From assembly GCA_001179505.1 (NCBI GenBank), contig CDMY01000376.1:301453-365452 (forward strand): a stretch of DNA of 64,000 bases. The letters are read 5' to 3'. Position 1 is the stretch's first letter. Every line of letters begins with the position of its first letter. This document shows, piece after piece, positions 23,601-34,080 of this stretch. The stretch is from Vitrella brassicaformis. Its lineage: Eukaryota > Sar > Vitrellaceae. The translations under genes and the position numbers were made by a program. A model generated the notes under the pieces. That model saw nothing but the letters and a program-made list of their open reading frames with translations, was not told where the DNA came from and did not search any database.

Positions 23601-24735
23601 AGCGTGTGGATGACGCCCACGGCAGCGGACACCGCAGCGTGAAGGCTGGTCGGGTGAGGGTGGGGAGGACAGCTGCAGGTGGCTTGGGCGCCCGCGGGAG
23701 GGAGGGAAGGAGGGAGAAAGGGAGGGAGGGACAGAAACTTTTGTGATGACGCTGTTGTGTGTGTGTTTGTGTATTGGTGGTGTGTGTTTGTGTTCAGATG
23801 GCTGTGGCGAAGAACCCATCGGGCCTGCACAACGGCACGACGACAGCGACCTGGTGGCCGAGACTCAAAGACTGCTGGCTGCATACGCTCCCGCGGGCGA
23901 CGAATTCTGGACTGAGTGGATCTCCAGTAAGTCCACACACAGCCACACACCCGAAATGGATATCGCCGACTCATCCTCTCTATTGCCGTGTTGCTCGCAG
24001 ATGCCCTCGACAACCACCGTGATGTGCAGGAGGTCGTCGAGCTGGGCAAGCGGGGGGTTGAGCTGGCCCCCTCCGCCGCCTGCTGGATCGCTTACCTGCA
24101 CGTCCTGGAGTCGCAACCGTCGGTAAGTTGCCGCGCGCGGAGAGCCACACGCCAACGTCTGTCTGTATGTCTGTCAGATGACTGTGGGGAAGATGCGGCA
24201 GGTCTATGAGCAGGCAGTGGACGCAGTGGGGCACCATGCCGTGGAGGGCCCCAAGATGTGGGCTGCCTGGCGAGAGTATGAGGCCCGCGTGTGCGCAAAG
24301 GGGAGCGGGGAGAAGGGGGACCACACACAGGCGATCCGCCGCCTCTTCCACCGACAGCTTGCACTGCCACTAAACGGAATCCACAAGACGCTGCGGGAGT
24401 ACCGGTCAGTGAGCGGGACCCACAAAGAGCGAGGGCGTGCCTCACACGTGTATGCAGCGCCCGTGTGTGTGTGTGTGTGTGTTGGTTGTGTGTGCAGATC
24501 GTGGGAGGATAGGCTGCCTGAGGGCCTCAGGACGCCATGTGAGGCGGGTGAGGCGGCATATGCCCACGAACTCATTCAGTTCCTGCTTGTTTGTGCATCC
24601 CATTTATTCATGGTCAGAGTGATGCGTCTGCAGCGTGCAGTCCCATGTACAACACCGTCAAGGCCATCGTGGACGACCGCCGCCTCACTGAGATGCGCGT
24701 CACACGCTACCCGGCCGTGTGTGTGACTCGGACGG
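23601..24735 (+). CDS. SART3: SART3-like HAT-repeat segment, copy 2 (partial)
   Basis: Exons join in phase. A short exon at 23601-23648 (RVDDAHGSGHRSVKA) joins one at 23798 (DGCGEEPIGPAQRHDDSDL), followed by RLLAAYAPAGDEFWTEWISS, VELGKRGVELAPSAACWIAY, MRQVYEQAVDAVGHHAVEG, MWAAWREYEARVCAKG, IRRLFHRQLALPLNGIHKTL and SWEDRLPEGLRTP. The order and spacing of these words equal the SART3 HAT region. Unlike copy 1, its WREYE block is in frame. It ends near MYNTVKAIVDDRRLTEM with no C-terminal RRM domains, so it is a fragment or a diverged short paralogue. Copies 1 and 2 may be parts of one internally duplicated gene, since a linking exon region lies between them. Confidence 0.58.
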
Positions 24736-25007
24736 TATGTGTGGCCCCCCAGGGGGGCATTGCTGCCTGCATTTTATATTTCCGCGGCTTATCTTCACGC
24801 CACGACAGACTTGCATATTATGTACCTGAGACATGAGTGGATTAAGTGTCCTTCCGTTCGTGTCTCTCTCACACACACACACGTGTGGTCACAAATAAGT
24901 AGTATGAATGCGACAGAGACACAAACGTACTCACATGCACGGCCAATGCACACTTCCTGTAGACTCCATGCATCGCATCCACCCAGCCATCCATGCTACA
25001 TACGTAC

Positions 25008-26942
25008 TTACAAACCATCGCTTCTTTCCACATACGACAGCTGCATGCTCAGCTGCTTCTCCAGCTTTTTGCCACCAGCCTGCACACCCCCCACCACTCG
25101 GTGGCCGTTGATCATAGCCGTCGTGCGTGTGAAATCGTCCATCAGCCAACGGGTATAAAATGTAGGCGGCGATATTTATCTGACCGATCGAAGGAGAGAG
25201 ACACACATATTCGCTCACACTGATGGCGCAAGCCATAGATATCCCTCTCTGACAACTGACATACCGGTCGCGGCTTGCTCCTGGCTGGCCCTGCGCCCAG
25301 CGAAGTCCTCCGTCTCTTGGCGCTGTTGGCGATCTGCAACCCACTGCCATGAATCCCTTATATCCGTCACGCAGCAGATATATGAAACGGTAGCTCTGCT
25401 TAAGAACACAGAGGAAGGACATTAACACAACACACACATGTGGTGCTGAGAGGAGGGAGGGCATGTATCTATCGTTCCGCCGGCGCCCCACCCACCTGCT
25501 CACACGGCACCTTCCAGCTATTGAAGACCTTTAGCAGCTGCATCAACTCTACGGCAACGATATGAGCTTTCCGACGCTCTCGGAATGCAGGCGGGTGTGA
25601 GGGGCTGAGAAAGGCGGATATGAGGACATCAGCTGGGGGTCACCGATGACGGGAACAGGCAGCGGCACGGGAGGATAGTGCGATGGCGGCGGCGACACGA
25701 ATGAGTGTTGCAGTGGAGGCGCATGCATCGCGCCATAGTCCACAGGAAGCAGCAGGGGAACGGTCGGCGGCGCCGTGATGTCGACGGGAGTGCTCTTGCC
25801 GGTTTCCACAGTGGGGCACTCTCATGCTGTCGGCCTGAGGCCCGGCCACCTTCTTCACCGTCATGTCCAGGATGTCCGCAGGCTGAGCGGGACCCCCATG
25901 TGTCTCATTCCCGTTCTTGGAGTTCTTGGAGTTCCGGTGGTCTTGCACGGGGCGGGGGAACACACAAAGACTGAGATACACAAAAATCTGAGATACACAC
26001 ACGCACACAAGAAGACCACACACAAGAAGACGCATGGTTCCATGTCTGTGTGTGTCCCCCATCCCGTGCTGCACTAGCCATACACACCTGCCTCTGTGGC
26101 TCGGGGACTTTGGCCGAACAGGTAGGCGATGCTGCCCCGGGTGCTGGCAGGCATTGATGATGGTGCACCAGCTGCTGGTACCCAGCCACAGCCGTTGAGT
26201 TGGCTATCTTGTGGTGGGCCAGCTGCTGGCGCACGTGGGCGTTTGGCTGCTCGGGGTAGGCCGCCACAGCACCCTGATCGGTACTCACAACATACACCAA
26301 CAACACACAATACAAACAGACACCGGTGCCTTGTCTCGTGTATGTTGTGTACCGTATTCCTTCGGTATGGGCATGTCCGAGCCGCCCACCATGCCCACCC
26401 ACCAGCGACCCGCAGCGAAGTAGAGGTCCATGTTGCCGGTGGGCAGGATGATGGGCTGGCCCGGCCACACGCGGATCTGGCGGGCGATCGGCACGGCTAC
26501 GCATCTAAACCACACATACAGCCGCACCCGCAGCTCTGGGCAGGGCTGCGGGTCCCAAATGGTCACCAGCTCGCGTATGAATATTCATCTGCAGACAGGA
26601 AGGAAGAGAGGAAGAGACACATCAGATACACCCATCATGCATTCACACACGTATTGATGTGTGGAGGCATCTGCTTACTCGTGATTGTAGTCGCCGCGTG
26701 AAGTTGAGTAGTCCGCCACGTACGGCAGGTAGTACTCGAGCCTCCTCAAGAATTGCAGCAACCAAGAGGCACAGACAAGTACGTACGTGCAGGAACCAAC
26801 GAGTACGCGTCGATGGCTGCGCGGACTCGTCTGTGCATATTGGATGGATGGATGGATGCACTGCTATGTGCTCATTCACAACTTACCACATGTGTGTTGC
26901 TGTAGTGGGGGGGGCGGCCGAGAATGCACCAATAGGCACCAT
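25008..26942 (-). CDS. Unrecognised protein, frame-disrupted (gene or pseudogene)
   Basis: Coding-like segments follow one another on the minus strand: MVPIGAFSAAPPT at 26942, YYLPYVADYSTSRGDYNHE, IFIRELVTIWDPQPCPELRV with PGQPIILPTGNMDLYFAAGR, a Gly/Ala/Pro linker ending IAYLFGQSPRATEA, HRNSKNSKNGNETHG with PADILDMTVKKVAG, a Pro-rich stretch, ERRKAHIVAVELMQLLKVFN, and finally MINGHRVVGGVQAGGKKLEK. Several joins do not keep frame with normal GT-AG introns: an in-frame TGA after the acceptor near 26588, a shift near 25815, a shift near 25600, and an in-frame TAA near 25180. Either base errors cluster here or the gene is decaying. I recognise no domain. The start lies 21 bases after the stop of the next gene, in the same frame. 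Confidence 0.35.
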
Positions 26943-26963
26943 CCACCGGCTCGTTTGCAGCAG

Positions 26964-27424
26964 CTACTCGTAAAAGAATTCGTCGTCGGAGGAGTCGGGC
27001 TCCTCTTCCTTCGGCAGTTTGTCGTCCTTGTCGATGTCCGCCTTCCACTTGCCCTGGTTGACCAGCTTGCGGATGTGCCTCACTCTACAAATAACCATGC
27101 AATGCAATTGCATCACGGCCCTGCCTGCTGTGGGCTCTGTGTGCATGCCTGTATCCGTACCGGCACTCCTTCATCTTCCTGATGTCCAGATGGTCCATTC
27201 CCAGCATCTGGCCTTTGCCGCCCCCCTTTTTGGCCTCGTTTGTGGGGACGAGGCCACACACATACATGTACTGACCTGACGAAGGTCTTCTTGATGGGAG
27301 AAGGTGCGCGCACACCGAGTGATAGCAGACAGGCGCCCGGCAGAAGGGCGCCACCAGGCCGGCACCAACGGACGAGTTGGGAGCGGTGGAAGGGGAATGC
27401 CGGTTTGCGCTGTCTCCGTCTCAT
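26964..27424 (-). CDS. Small basic protein with possible mitochondrial presequence
   Basis: The first exon could start at the ATG at 27424 (MRRRQRKPAFPFHRSQLVRW), which is Arg-rich and free of acidic residues, like a mitochondrial presequence. It continues SPIKKTFVR, splices to GGGKGQMLGMDHLDIRKMK, then to VRHIRKLVNQGKWKADIDKD, and ends in an acidic tail DSSDDEFFYE before TAG at 26964-26966. The last two splices are in phase. The first could also be no intron, which would give a different N terminus. A mitochondrial ribosomal or assembly protein is possible but not shown. The 5' side is 69 bases from an assembly gap. Confidence 0.45.
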
Positions 27425-27492
27425 CGCGAAATAATCTCGTCGCGCAGGCGAGGAAACAGCCTAGAAGCTGACGGAAAACAAAAGACGAGACG

Positions 27493-27792
27493 NNNNNNNN
27501 NNNNNNNNNNNNNNNNNNNNNNNNNNNNNNNNNNNNNNNNNNNNNNNNNNNNNNNNNNNNNNNNNNNNNNNNNNNNNNNNNNNNNNNNNNNNNNNNNNNN
27601 NNNNNNNNNNNNNNNNNNNNNNNNNNNNNNNNNNNNNNNNNNNNNNNNNNNNNNNNNNNNNNNNNNNNNNNNNNNNNNNNNNNNNNNNNNNNNNNNNNNN
27701 NNNNNNNNNNNNNNNNNNNNNNNNNNNNNNNNNNNNNNNNNNNNNNNNNNNNNNNNNNNNNNNNNNNNNNNNNNNNNNNNNNNNNNNNNNNN
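27493..27792. other. Assembly gap (300 N)
   Basis: Exactly 300 N. Open frames that span it are artefacts. It lies upstream of the SMP-30 gene and may hide upstream sequence of both flanking genes. Confidence 0.99.
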
Positions 27793-27988
27793 GCTCGCGC
27801 CTCCAGCGTTTCTCGCTCCTCTTTTCCCCCTCCTCTTTTTCCCCCCGCTGGGCGTGACGTGCCGCCCTCATCCAATCCGATCTTCCTTGAGTGTCGTTGA
27901 AGACCTTCGCCTCGGCTTCCCTCGAGAACACAGGACTGAGCAACGGTGCCGGCGGCAGCAGCAGCAGGAGCCGAAGCCGAAGCCGATC

Positions 27989-29185
27989 ATGATGCTTTTG
28001 CCGGGTTTGATCTCTCTCGCCATCCCCGCCTTGTCGGCAGCCGAGCTCTCCCTCGTGTCATTTGACAAAAAGTTCGACAGCCTTATAGCCAGCAAGAAGC
28101 CAGAGCTAGTGGGAGAGGGCTACTCGTGGACGGAGGGCCCCCTGTGGGTGGATTCCCTCAAGGGCGTGCTCTTCACGGACGTTGAGGAAGCCGTTGTCCG
28201 CCTGTACCAGGAGGGCGACGTGACGGAATTCCTGCTCGAGAGTGGAGGGGTGGCGCTGGGCGACGGCGGCAGGAAGGAAGTGGGCGCCAACGGGCTGGCG
28301 CTGCACCCGTCCAAGGAGGACTCGCACCTCTATCTCGCGCAGCACGGGCTGCGGCAAGTGGCGAGGCTGGATATCAGCAAGGTCTCTGAGGACGGTACCG
28401 TCCCTGCCTCCGCCTTTCAGGCCATTGCAACCGAGTTCAACGGCACGAGTCTCAACTCGCCCAACGATCTGGCCTTCACGTGTGACGGCGACCTGCTGTT
28501 TACCGACCCCCCTTATGGCCTCACACCCAAGGGCGGAGAGGACAAGGACGAGCTGTCCGACCTTGGCTTCTTCGGCGTCTACCATGTGGCTGCCAAGGCC
28601 CTGAAGGACCCCAAGTCCCTCCCCGCCTCCCCCACTCTTCTGTACCAGCACATCAGCCGCCCCAACGGCATCGGCGTGTCGCCCGATGGCAAGTGGCTCT
28701 ACGTCGGCGAGTCGGGCAACGACATGCGGTGGCTGGCTTTCGAGATCAAGTCCACCAAGCCGTTCACAGTGGGCGAGCCCATGCTTCTGGTCGACACAGA
28801 GGAGAGGAAGACCGCAACGGAGACCGAGGACGGGGGGTCTGTGGATGGGCTGGACATCGCATCAGACGGCACCATCTTCGCATCGGGGCCGTCGGGCGTC
28901 TACGTCATCGCCCCGCCCAAGGGGTACCCCAAGGCGGTTCCGAGCAGCGACGAGCGGGAGGTCACCGCAGCTGGTGAGCCGATCAACAAGACACTGGGCT
29001 CCAAGGTGCTGGGCAAGATCGAGATCGGCGTGCCGGTGTCCAACGCTCACATTGGGGCGGATGGCTACCTGTACATGACGGGCACTGAGAGTCTGTGGCG
29101 CGTCAAGCTGAGTTCCTCGGTGAAGCCGGCGTCTTGCTCTAAAGGTGGGGGGATGGGGATGAGCAAGGGAGGGGGAGAGCTGTGA
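27989..29185 (+). CDS. SMP-30/gluconolactonase-like beta-propeller, secreted
   Basis: This single uninterrupted frame of 398 residues stands out from its intron-rich neighbours. The start MMLLPGLISLAIPALSAAEL is a good signal peptide. The body follows the SMP-30/gluconolactonase/luciferin-regenerating family: EGYSWTEGPLWVDSLKGVLF (metal-binding Glu in the WTEGP motif), NGTSLNSPNDLAFTCDGDLL (Asn of the NSPND motif), FTDPPYGL, HISRPNGIGVSPDGKWLYVG (second metal-binding Asn) and DGLDIASDG (Asp). These enzymes bind a divalent metal and open lactones such as gluconolactone. The C-terminal Gly/Ser/Lys tail is low complexity. The lack of introns and the bacterial-type pattern suggest transfer or retrocopy origin (inference). 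An upstream open stretch reaching into the gap is rejected as coding. Confidence 0.86.
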   Translation: MMLLPGLISLAIPALSAAELSLVSFDKKFDSLIASKKPELVGEGYSWTEGPLWVDSLKGVLFTDVEEAVVRLYQEGDVTEFLLESGGVALGDGGRKEVGANGLALHPSKEDSHLYLAQHGLRQVARLDISKVSEDGTVPASAFQAIATEFNGTSLNSPNDLAFTCDGDLLFTDPPYGLTPKGGEDKDELSDLGFFGVYHVAAKALKDPKSLPASPTLLYQHISRPNGIGVSPDGKWLYVGESGNDMRWLAFEIKSTKPFTVGEPMLLVDTEERKTATETEDGGSVDGLDIASDGTIFASGPSGVYVIAPPKGYPKAVPSSDEREVTAAGEPINKTLGSKVLGKIEIGVPVSNAHIGADGYLYMTGTESLWRVKLSSSVKPASCSKGGGMGMSKGGGEL

Positions 29186-29946
29186 AGAGAGAGAGGGATT
29201 GAGAGGGAGGGAGAGGGAGAGACGCGAGGCTGTACGGCTGTGTGTTGTTTGCGAAAAGAAGCTGTGAATATACTGTGACATGTGAACGTTCCAAAGACTC
29301 TTCTCTGTCTGTCAATGTGTGTGTGGTTCTCGCCTTCAGCTTTGCGTTGATATCAACCGATGCCGTCCGTTCAGCACCACCGGGGCGGCGCGACGGCCAT
29401 ACAACCAACCATCTATACAATATCCCTCCCTGTGGATTGATGGGTACGACAGATGGACAGACAGGGCGGCATAGTATCGATACGATACACACATTCTTGA
29501 TACGATGCCCCCCCGCACCGCACCTAGCATGTACAGTCATCCTTCCTTTGCTGGTGGTTTTGCCTTGCCCGTCTCACTTGGGGGTCGACCCACTAATTCG
29601 CTCAAGGGACTGACTGGACTTGGCTCGACACTTAGGATCGGACGCGAGCAAGTCAGTCGGTTCAGCAGGCAGGTGTGCAGGGCTGCAGAAGTGTTTTTTC
29701 GTTGTGCAAAGCTAGAATTATGTGGTGTGATGTGTTTCGACCGGTGGACTGCTGATAGATAAAATGACGGGCGTGATGTGAGAAAGGCAACGAACGGCAA
29801 ATCCCCTTCACCGTCAATCGGAATTGTTCAGACACGCACACGCGCAGAGACACGGACGGACACACATGAACGAAGTCACCCCCACCCCACCCCGACCCTC
29901 CTGCCGGCATTGAAACACGACACTCTCCTCGCCCAACAAGATGAGA
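29186..29946. other. Intergenic region between convergent genes
   Basis: A 0.76-kb spacer between the 3' ends of the SMP-30 and CWC22 genes. It starts with GA-rich sequence. Short frames in it are not protein-like. No RNA gene or repeat of note was seen. Confidence 0.5.
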
Positions 29947-32900
29947 TCATCTGCTGCTCTTGGACGAGTCCGAATCTGAGTCCGAGTCAGAGCTGCTCGA
30001 GGAAGAACTGGACGAAGACTCCTCCTTCTGCACACACATGACATGGGCTCTGTCTGTCACGTCGACCGTCTGTGTGAGCGTGTTCGGCCAGCCCACCTTA
30101 CTTACCTTGGCCTGCATTTTCATCTTCATTTTCATCATTTCTGTCTGTTGTGTCTGCAGCTCCTCGCGCAGCCTCTCGGTGAGGCCCCCCAGACCGATGG
30201 CCGTGAAGAAGTTGATGGCGAACCGAATGTTCTTCGGGTGATCCGTCGGGAAGATGCCCTGCATGGGATGGCATGCATGTGATAGGCACACCCACACAGT
30301 GCAGTGCAAACAGGCACATCAAAAGGAGAGAGGAGGGGGTGCACTGTGGTTACTTACGTCGTAGTATTGCTTCATGGTGGGGTCCTGGAGTCGCTTGTCG
30401 AGCTCGGCCAAACCCAGATGCTCACTCAACTCCTGCCGCAACACACACACGGACAGGACACACCACACGCAGAGTGTGCCGTGCTATGCCAAGCACAGCC
30501 GGCCAGCCCAAAGAGCACCGCACCTGGAAGAGGATCTTGATGAAGATTCGTGAGGAAGAGGTGGTGGTCTCCTCGGTCAAACGGATGTGAATCAGAACCG
30601 TCCACGGCAACGCATCTGCACCACCACACCACACACACATACCACAGCCCCACTGAGTGAGTGGTCAGGGGGACCCCCAGTGCTTCCTTCCTCCCTGACC
30701 AGCTGACTGACCAGTGTAGATGAGGTGTGCGAAGAACTTGGCTGTGTTGCGCAGCTTGTTGGTCTCTAGACGATGCACCTGCGCACCGCACCCAGACAGA
30801 CACACGGACAGGAAAGGACAGGACAGGAGGGGGGACGGGACGGAATGCACGTGTGCCTTGTGAGAGTGTCTGTCGCCCAGCCCATGCCGCCCCTCGCGCA
30901 CTCACCGTTTGGTATTGCTTGACGAAGCACTCGGCGAATGCCTCCTGGTAGACCTGGTTGATGCGGCACAGCCGCTCCCCCTGGAGGGCGAAGAACCGCT
31001 GGAACGTCCGCTCCTGGGCGCAGCAGTCGATGAGCATGGTGCACACCTCCATCTCGTGACCCTCCTGCACACCACAACCACACACGGATACGGACACATC
31101 CGCCCCGCCCCGCCCTCGTGTTGACTACTAGCGGGTGCATGGAGGGAGGGATGGTTCACAAGCTGACCCGTACCTTGATGTTGAGTTTCATGAGTTTGTG
31201 TACGCATTCCTCAAAGTTGAGGGAGGACATGATGGCGAGGTAGACGGTGCGGCGGAGGTTGATGAGGTCCTGCTCCGTGTAGTCGACGATCTTCTCCGCC
31301 GCCTTCTCCATCTCCTCCTGCACACCACCAGCACATCACAGCCAAGGGCAGAGCGTCTGTTGTGCGGTGAGTGAGTGAGTGCGTGGTTGTCTTTGGCTTG
31401 CTGACGTCTTCGCCCTCGTCATCCTCTTCTGAATCCTCACTAGACCCCTCGCCGCCACCTGACCAGCCAACAAATGAAATGGAGGGCATACGCACAGGCA
31501 CAGCGAGCGACCCATGTGGATGGATGGATGGATGCGACACGCGTGTGTGTGTGTGTGTGTCTGTCTGTGCCCACGGACCTTCATCGCCCTCGCCGAGTAT
31601 CTCCTTGGAGATGCGCTTCCACTCCTCATCCTCAGCCTTGTACTCCTGCACACACATACCCACATGTCAGTCATGGTGCCATGCCATCAATTAAGAGTCC
31701 CTCCCTCGCCCCTCGGCGGCTGGCTCCTTGTCTCATTCCCTCACTGACCGATGCCTTTTTGGGTTTGAAGATGTTGAGCATTTCGTCGCCCTTGATCTCA
31801 TTGTCCAGCAGGTCGATCTCGTGAGTGATCTGGTCGTCCTCCTCAACCAGGTCCAGCTCCTTGATGACGCCCACAAAGTCCGCAAACTGCTTGCGACGCG
31901 TCTCGAACAGCTTCTCTATCACGTACTGCACGCGCTTGTCGATCTCGCCCTCGTGCAATATCGCCCGGAAACGCTCGAAGATCGCGTGCATCCCTGGTGG
32001 GAGGGAGTGACAAACACGACAGACACGCAGCGGTGGATGGATGGATGGATGCATGTGTGTGTGCGTCTGGGGGGGAGGGGAGGGGAGGGGAGAAAGGAAT
32101 CAGATCTGACCTTGTGGAGCGATTTGAGTGAGCACTTGTCCGCACTCCTGAATGAATCCGACGGCCACCTCGCAGCTGTCGTCGGTCACCTCGTCCAGCA
32201 GCAGCGTCACCATCTGCAGCGCCAGCAGCTCGCTGGCCACCTTCTGGTTCACCTGATGCAATGCCACATGGGTTCACACACACGGACACAGACAGACAGA
32301 CAGACAGACAGACAAGTGCAGCCGAGCCGAGCGTGGTGTGCCTGTTGCTCTCTGTGTCCTCTGTGTGCGCTCTGTGTGTCCTCTGTGTGTGTGAGTGTCT
32401 AGGCACTGCACCATGTGGGCGAGGAACTTGATCACGGCGAGCAGAACGATCTTGTCGTTACGACGGTACGCGCGCCTGCACAAACCCACACCCATCCACA
32501 CCACACCACACAAGCAAGCATCCACCCATGGGCGGCACACGACACGTGTGTATGTATGTTTCTATCTTGTTCTTCGCCCTACCTACCTGAACTGCAGAAT
32601 GACGCGTTTGATGATGAGCTCCCCCACGGCGGGCAGCTTGCTGTTGACCACCGCCAGCAGCGCCGCGTAGACGTGGGTGAACCCGGGACTCGCCATCTGC
32701 GCACGCAGCAGCGAACGGGCGAACAAACCACGACCGCGAATCAAGTTCTCGCGAAACAACTCCTGATGGATTGAGAGGAAAGCACCGCAGGCAGCATCAC
32801 ATCGCACCACACACAACACCAGACAGACAGAAGTTGAGAATTGGCCGGCCGATGTGATCGATGTGCCCCCCACCCTTTCAACCCCGTTCATTGTGTCGGC

Positions 32901-33851
32901 CGCTTTGTACGTGCGTACCAGGACAAGGTTGGTGATGTTGTTGACGTTGACCTTGTTGACCAGCCCGTTGAGCGACTTGCGCAGCGCCTCCCAAGCCTCT
33001 CGCTGGAACTCGGGCGAGAACTCTTCCTTCTGGCCAATACCTTCCCGCAGCTTGGCCAGCTTGAACGGAGGGATGTACACGCCGCCCGTGCGGCCCAGCG
33101 ACTCGAGCTCTACATGGGATATCTTGCGCTTCTTGTAGTCGTCCAGCTCCTTCTCCTCGTCACGACTCAGCGGCGGCTGGGCGCGACGACGCTCCTCGGG
33201 CGGAGGGGGAGAGCCGTTCATCGCTGACGACGCAGCTGCTGCTGCAGACCTCTCGGCTGCAGCTGCGGGAGCGGGAGGGGCGTCGAGCGCGTCGCGTACG
33301 GCGGGGGCGGGGCCGTCTGGCTGCTTGTCCTTGTCCCGGTCCTTCTCTTCGTCGATCCTGCGCTTCTTGGGCGGCTCCTGTGTGTCCTCCCTCTGGCTGC
33401 TGGCTGCTGCCGATGCCGATGCCGATGCCGCAACGGTAGGTGGGACAGGTGGCGGGGGCATCATGGCGGCATCAGCTGCCGCCGCCGCCGCCTTGTCTGC
33501 CGTCCTGCCCTCCTCCTGCCCCTGCTGGTTGTCGTCAGGGTGCTTGCGCTTCCTCTCCTCCCGCCGCTTCTTGTCTCGCTTGCGTCTTCTGCGCTGCTCC
33601 TCGTCACTGCTGCTGCTGCTGCTGCTGTCAGAACTCCCGCTGCTGCCACTCACATCCTTGTCCTTGCGATTGCGGCCGCGACCTTTGCTCCCCCTCCTCC
33701 GATCACCGGCATCATCCTCGTCGCGGCGAGACCTGCCTTCACGCCCTCGGCTCGGCTCATCACGCTCACGCCTGCCCCTCCTCTCGCCCTTCTGGTCGTC
33801 TAGCTCATCTTCGCCTCGACGACCACGGCCATTTCTCTCACGGTCACTCAT
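29947..33851 (-). CDS. CWC22: Pre-mRNA splicing factor CWC22 (MIF4G + MA3)
   Basis: Multi-exon gene, ATG at 33851 ([20 protein letters not shown]). The N-terminal 250 residues are an Arg/Ser/Lys/Glu-rich disordered region. The MIF4G domain then begins with [55 protein letters not shown], and [17 protein letters not shown] with [12 protein letters not shown]. An acidic linker ([20 protein letters not shown]) leads to the MA3 domain: [77 protein letters not shown] and [20 protein letters not shown]. The tail is Ser/Asp repeats. CWC22 acts in the spliceosome and recruits eIF4A3 to build the exon junction complex. The gene diverges from the next one at 34081. Confidence 0.93.
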
Positions 33852-34080
33852 GCTGATGCGATACAGATCTACCAGGCCTTCAAACCGAGGGGGAAAATTT
33901 GGCTGCAAGCTCGCAGCTGAGCTCGCATCTCTGGGCGCCGCGAAACCCCTCCCGCAGCCGCGTGATTTTGAGGGCTTTGTCCGTCCTCTTCGCCCGCCGC
34001 CAGAGCCAGAGCCAGGCCAGATCTAGCGGCAGATTCGTCTTTCTGAGATCTCTTGTGAGTGACCCTCAGCCAATCAACCA
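33852..34080. promoter_or_regulatory. Divergent spacer, probable bidirectional promoter
   Basis: A 229-bp spacer between CWC22 (-) and the gene at 34081 (+). AGCTCGC occurs twice, at 33908-33914 and 33920-33926. Function inferred from position. Confidence 0.4.

Noticed and set aside
27377-27988. Continuous open frame through the 300-N gap upstream of SMP-30
   Set aside because: The N run translates as unknown residues and cannot show an open frame. The signal peptide at 27989 marks the true start.
33325-34026. Long plus-strand open frame of 233 codons
   Set aside because: It lies antisense to the Ser/Arg-rich N terminus of CWC22 and has a Ser/Leu/Arg composition that mirrors it. It is a shadow frame.
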